Source: Lachnospiraceae bacterium (GTDB lineage Bacteria > Bacillota > Clostridia > Lachnospirales > Lachnospiraceae). Taken from it: a DNA stretch of 64,000 nucleotides. The position numbers and the translations under genes were made by a program. The notes under the pieces are model-generated. The model saw only the letters and a list, made by a program, of their open reading frames with translations, ran no database searches and was not told the DNA's origin. Shown in pieces: positions 62,659 to 64,000 of this stretch. The stretch is from assembly GCA_015056915.1 (NCBI GenBank), contig SVFK01000006.1, positions 61,693 to 125,692 of the forward strand, in the 5' to 3' direction. Numbering within the stretch: position 1 is the first letter of the stretch; the number at the start of each line of letters is the position of its first letter.

Positions 62659-63795
62659 ATGAACGAGAATGTTTTATCTGTAGTAGATACAGTTGCTTCA
62701 ATATTACAAAACGATAAATTCAATTTGATAAGCAATATACTAAAATTGGGAAGGGAATCAAAATCAATATCTGACGGAATAATGTATGCGAAGTTGGCAA
62801 CTTTTCTTAAATATGCGGGACCTTTGTCGGATAATGTAGAGAATACATTCTATGATAAGGTTCTGTTTGGAGATGAAAAAAAGAGCCAACAATTTTTTCT
62901 GGAGTTATTACTTAGATTAGGTAAATTAGACGAAGTAGCAAAGATAAGATACTTTGCGATGCTGTGTGATGCACGGGTGACAAGTAATATAGAGGTGGCG
63001 CTATTTGAAAAGATTTATTACACTATTTTATCGTGTACAGTATCAGAATTGGATTATATTAAAAACTATATGGGAAAATCTATTGTTGAAAAAGAGAATA
63101 CTATTACCATGTTCAGTATGATTCAGATGGGATTGATTCAAAAAAGTTATAATGAAACAACTAAAAGTAATTTGTTCTACTTTACAGAGTATGCAAGAAT
63201 GGTATATAAATATGCGTTGAATTACAATAGGATACCTGATGAAAAGAATGTAAAAATAAACGAGATTACTATAGAAGAAGATTCTTATGCACTAAAGAAA
63301 GTTTTAAAATTGGAAGAAAAGAAAGAGCAGATGCCGATAGAAAAAATAGAACCGTATTTGGTTTTTTCCAATAATACATTTAGGCTAAAGTTTTTTATAA
63401 GAAAAGAGGGAATAAAAATAGAACCAGAGCGCTTGTTTTTTGCGTTTAGGTCGAACAGTGATTATTATAGTTGTCAAAATCTTTATGTAAATAAATATTT
63501 TGGTGAGTTAAAACAAAATGTATTTGAAATTAATATAGAGTTTACAAAATACGGGTTGAAATCGTGTGCGGAGTATGGGTTTGTCTTTTATTTTAAAGTG
63601 AAGGCTGAAGAAGAAAGATATATAAAGATTTTTTGCTATGGTAATGGATATGCAAGTCAAGAAATAGAAAAAACGGTCTATGAGAATGAAGTGGGGCTAT
63701 GGGATAGCCATTTTAAAAAAATGGATGAATCTGCGCAGAATAATTTTGTTATACGACTTGCAACGCTCATTATGAATTTTGAATATAGTAGATAG
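62659..63795 (+). CDS. Unrecognised protein next to the SIR2 gene
   Basis: 378 residues, SD GAGGAGG 11 bases upstream. Residues 1-190 look helical, with NLISNILKLGRESKSISDGI and FFLELLLRLGKLDEVAKIRYFAML; residues 225-360 are rich in strands and aromatic residues (EPYLVFSNNTFRLKFFIRKEG, NVFEINIEFTKYGLKSC). No signal peptide, membrane helix or catalytic motif. A two-domain sensor/partner of the SIR2 protein is conceivable (inference). Very AT-rich. 287 bases lie between the two genes, so they need not be co-transcribed. Confidence 0.6.
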   Translation: MNENVLSVVDTVASILQNDKFNLISNILKLGRESKSISDGIMYAKLATFLKYAGPLSDNVENTFYDKVLFGDEKKSQQFFLELLLRLGKLDEVAKIRYFAMLCDARVTSNIEVALFEKIYYTILSCTVSELDYIKNYMGKSIVEKENTITMFSMIQMGLIQKSYNETTKSNLFYFTEYARMVYKYALNYNRIPDEKNVKINEITIEEDSYALKKVLKLEEKKEQMPIEKIEPYLVFSNNTFRLKFFIRKEGIKIEPERLFFAFRSNSDYYSCQNLYVNKYFGELKQNVFEINIEFTKYGLKSCAEYGFVFYFKVKAEEERYIKIFCYGNGYASQEIEKTVYENEVGLWDSHFKKMDESAQNNFVIRLATLIMNFEYSR

Positions 63796-64000
63796 GCTAT
63801 TTAAAAATTATCGAATGAATACGTCAAGGACTTATCAGGAAATGACACATAAAAATCTGTGTTTTAAGATGCTAAGGAGCATTCCTGTTAAGTAACAAAT
63901 AACGGGTTTGCAAAAAATGAGTGCCTACCATAGAATAATGATTGTTAACTTGGCGGTTAATAAAAATCATTGTTCAGAGGAGACACCCACAAATGAATTA
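63796..64000 (+). other. 3' intergenic stretch and possible next start
   Basis: No gene is supported. An imperfect hairpin (AATGATT/AATCATT, 63940-63973) precedes GAGGAG and ATG 63993, which may start a gene cut off by the window end. Confidence 0.3.

Overview
The window is chromosomal DNA of a spore-forming, motile-type Firmicute of the family Lachnospiraceae (Clostridium cluster XIVa). The reasons are inferred from gene content: spoVT, a SPOCS/LysM protein, a SpoIIQ-like protein and a SpoIIID fragment (sporulation), a chemoreceptor and a diguanylate cyclase, a T-box leader on ileS, anchored polysaccharidases, and a bile salt hydrolase that points to an intestinal habitat. No rRNA, tRNA, CRISPR array or intact transposase was seen.

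Layout. 1-7.3 kb: 3' part of mfd, a membrane-bound MerR regulator behind a copper-type MerR promoter, ybjQ, an anchored GH5 cellulase on the minus strand, a DUF6440-like/membrane protein/XRE trio, and a 33-residue ORF whose ribosome binding site lies in a long hairpin. 7.3-17 kb: PfkB-type kinase, chemoreceptor, TrpB2, type B carboxylesterase behind a perfect palindromic operator, spoVT, then pncB and a diguanylate cyclase on the minus strand. 16.7-30.5 kb: T-box leader and ileS, glycogen phosphorylase, HTH-Uma2 protein, aconitase family protein, SseB-like protein, an unassigned pseudoknot/terminator RNA, a calcium-binding-type protein, a SpoIIQ-like protein and an amidohydrolase. 30.6-35.8 kb: GH9-like lipoprotein, ddl, murF, plsC (minus) and a PrcB-type lipoprotein. 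35.9-40.5 kb: pyrC-pyrK-pyrD, then a SPOCS/LysM gene whose SD is part of the pyr terminator. 40.6-53.1 kb: ispE, a GntR regulator, murI, DUF1934, cls, an FKBP/trigger-factor-like lipoprotein, asnS, NlpC/P60 hydrolase, nfo and a DUF5688-like protein.

53.2-64 kb is accessory and visibly more AT-rich: bile salt hydrolase, truncated SpoIIID, an autoregulated TetR-CPBP operon, a MetRS-like paralogue with a degenerate KMSKS loop behind a 30-codon leader ORF and terminator, a nested inverted repeat, an FRG-domain protein, a repeat cluster with small mobile-element-like ORFs, a SIR2-domain protein, and an unrecognised protein. This stretch has the look of a defence or mobile-element hotspot.

The best candidates for something undescribed are (i) the leader peptide/attenuator/MetRS-like locus, (ii) the SIR2 protein plus its unknown neighbour, (iii) the small pseudoknot RNA at 26.9 kb, and (iv) the AGTCTC repeat cluster between the FRG and SIR2 genes. 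Functions are assigned by reading motifs; no database search was run.
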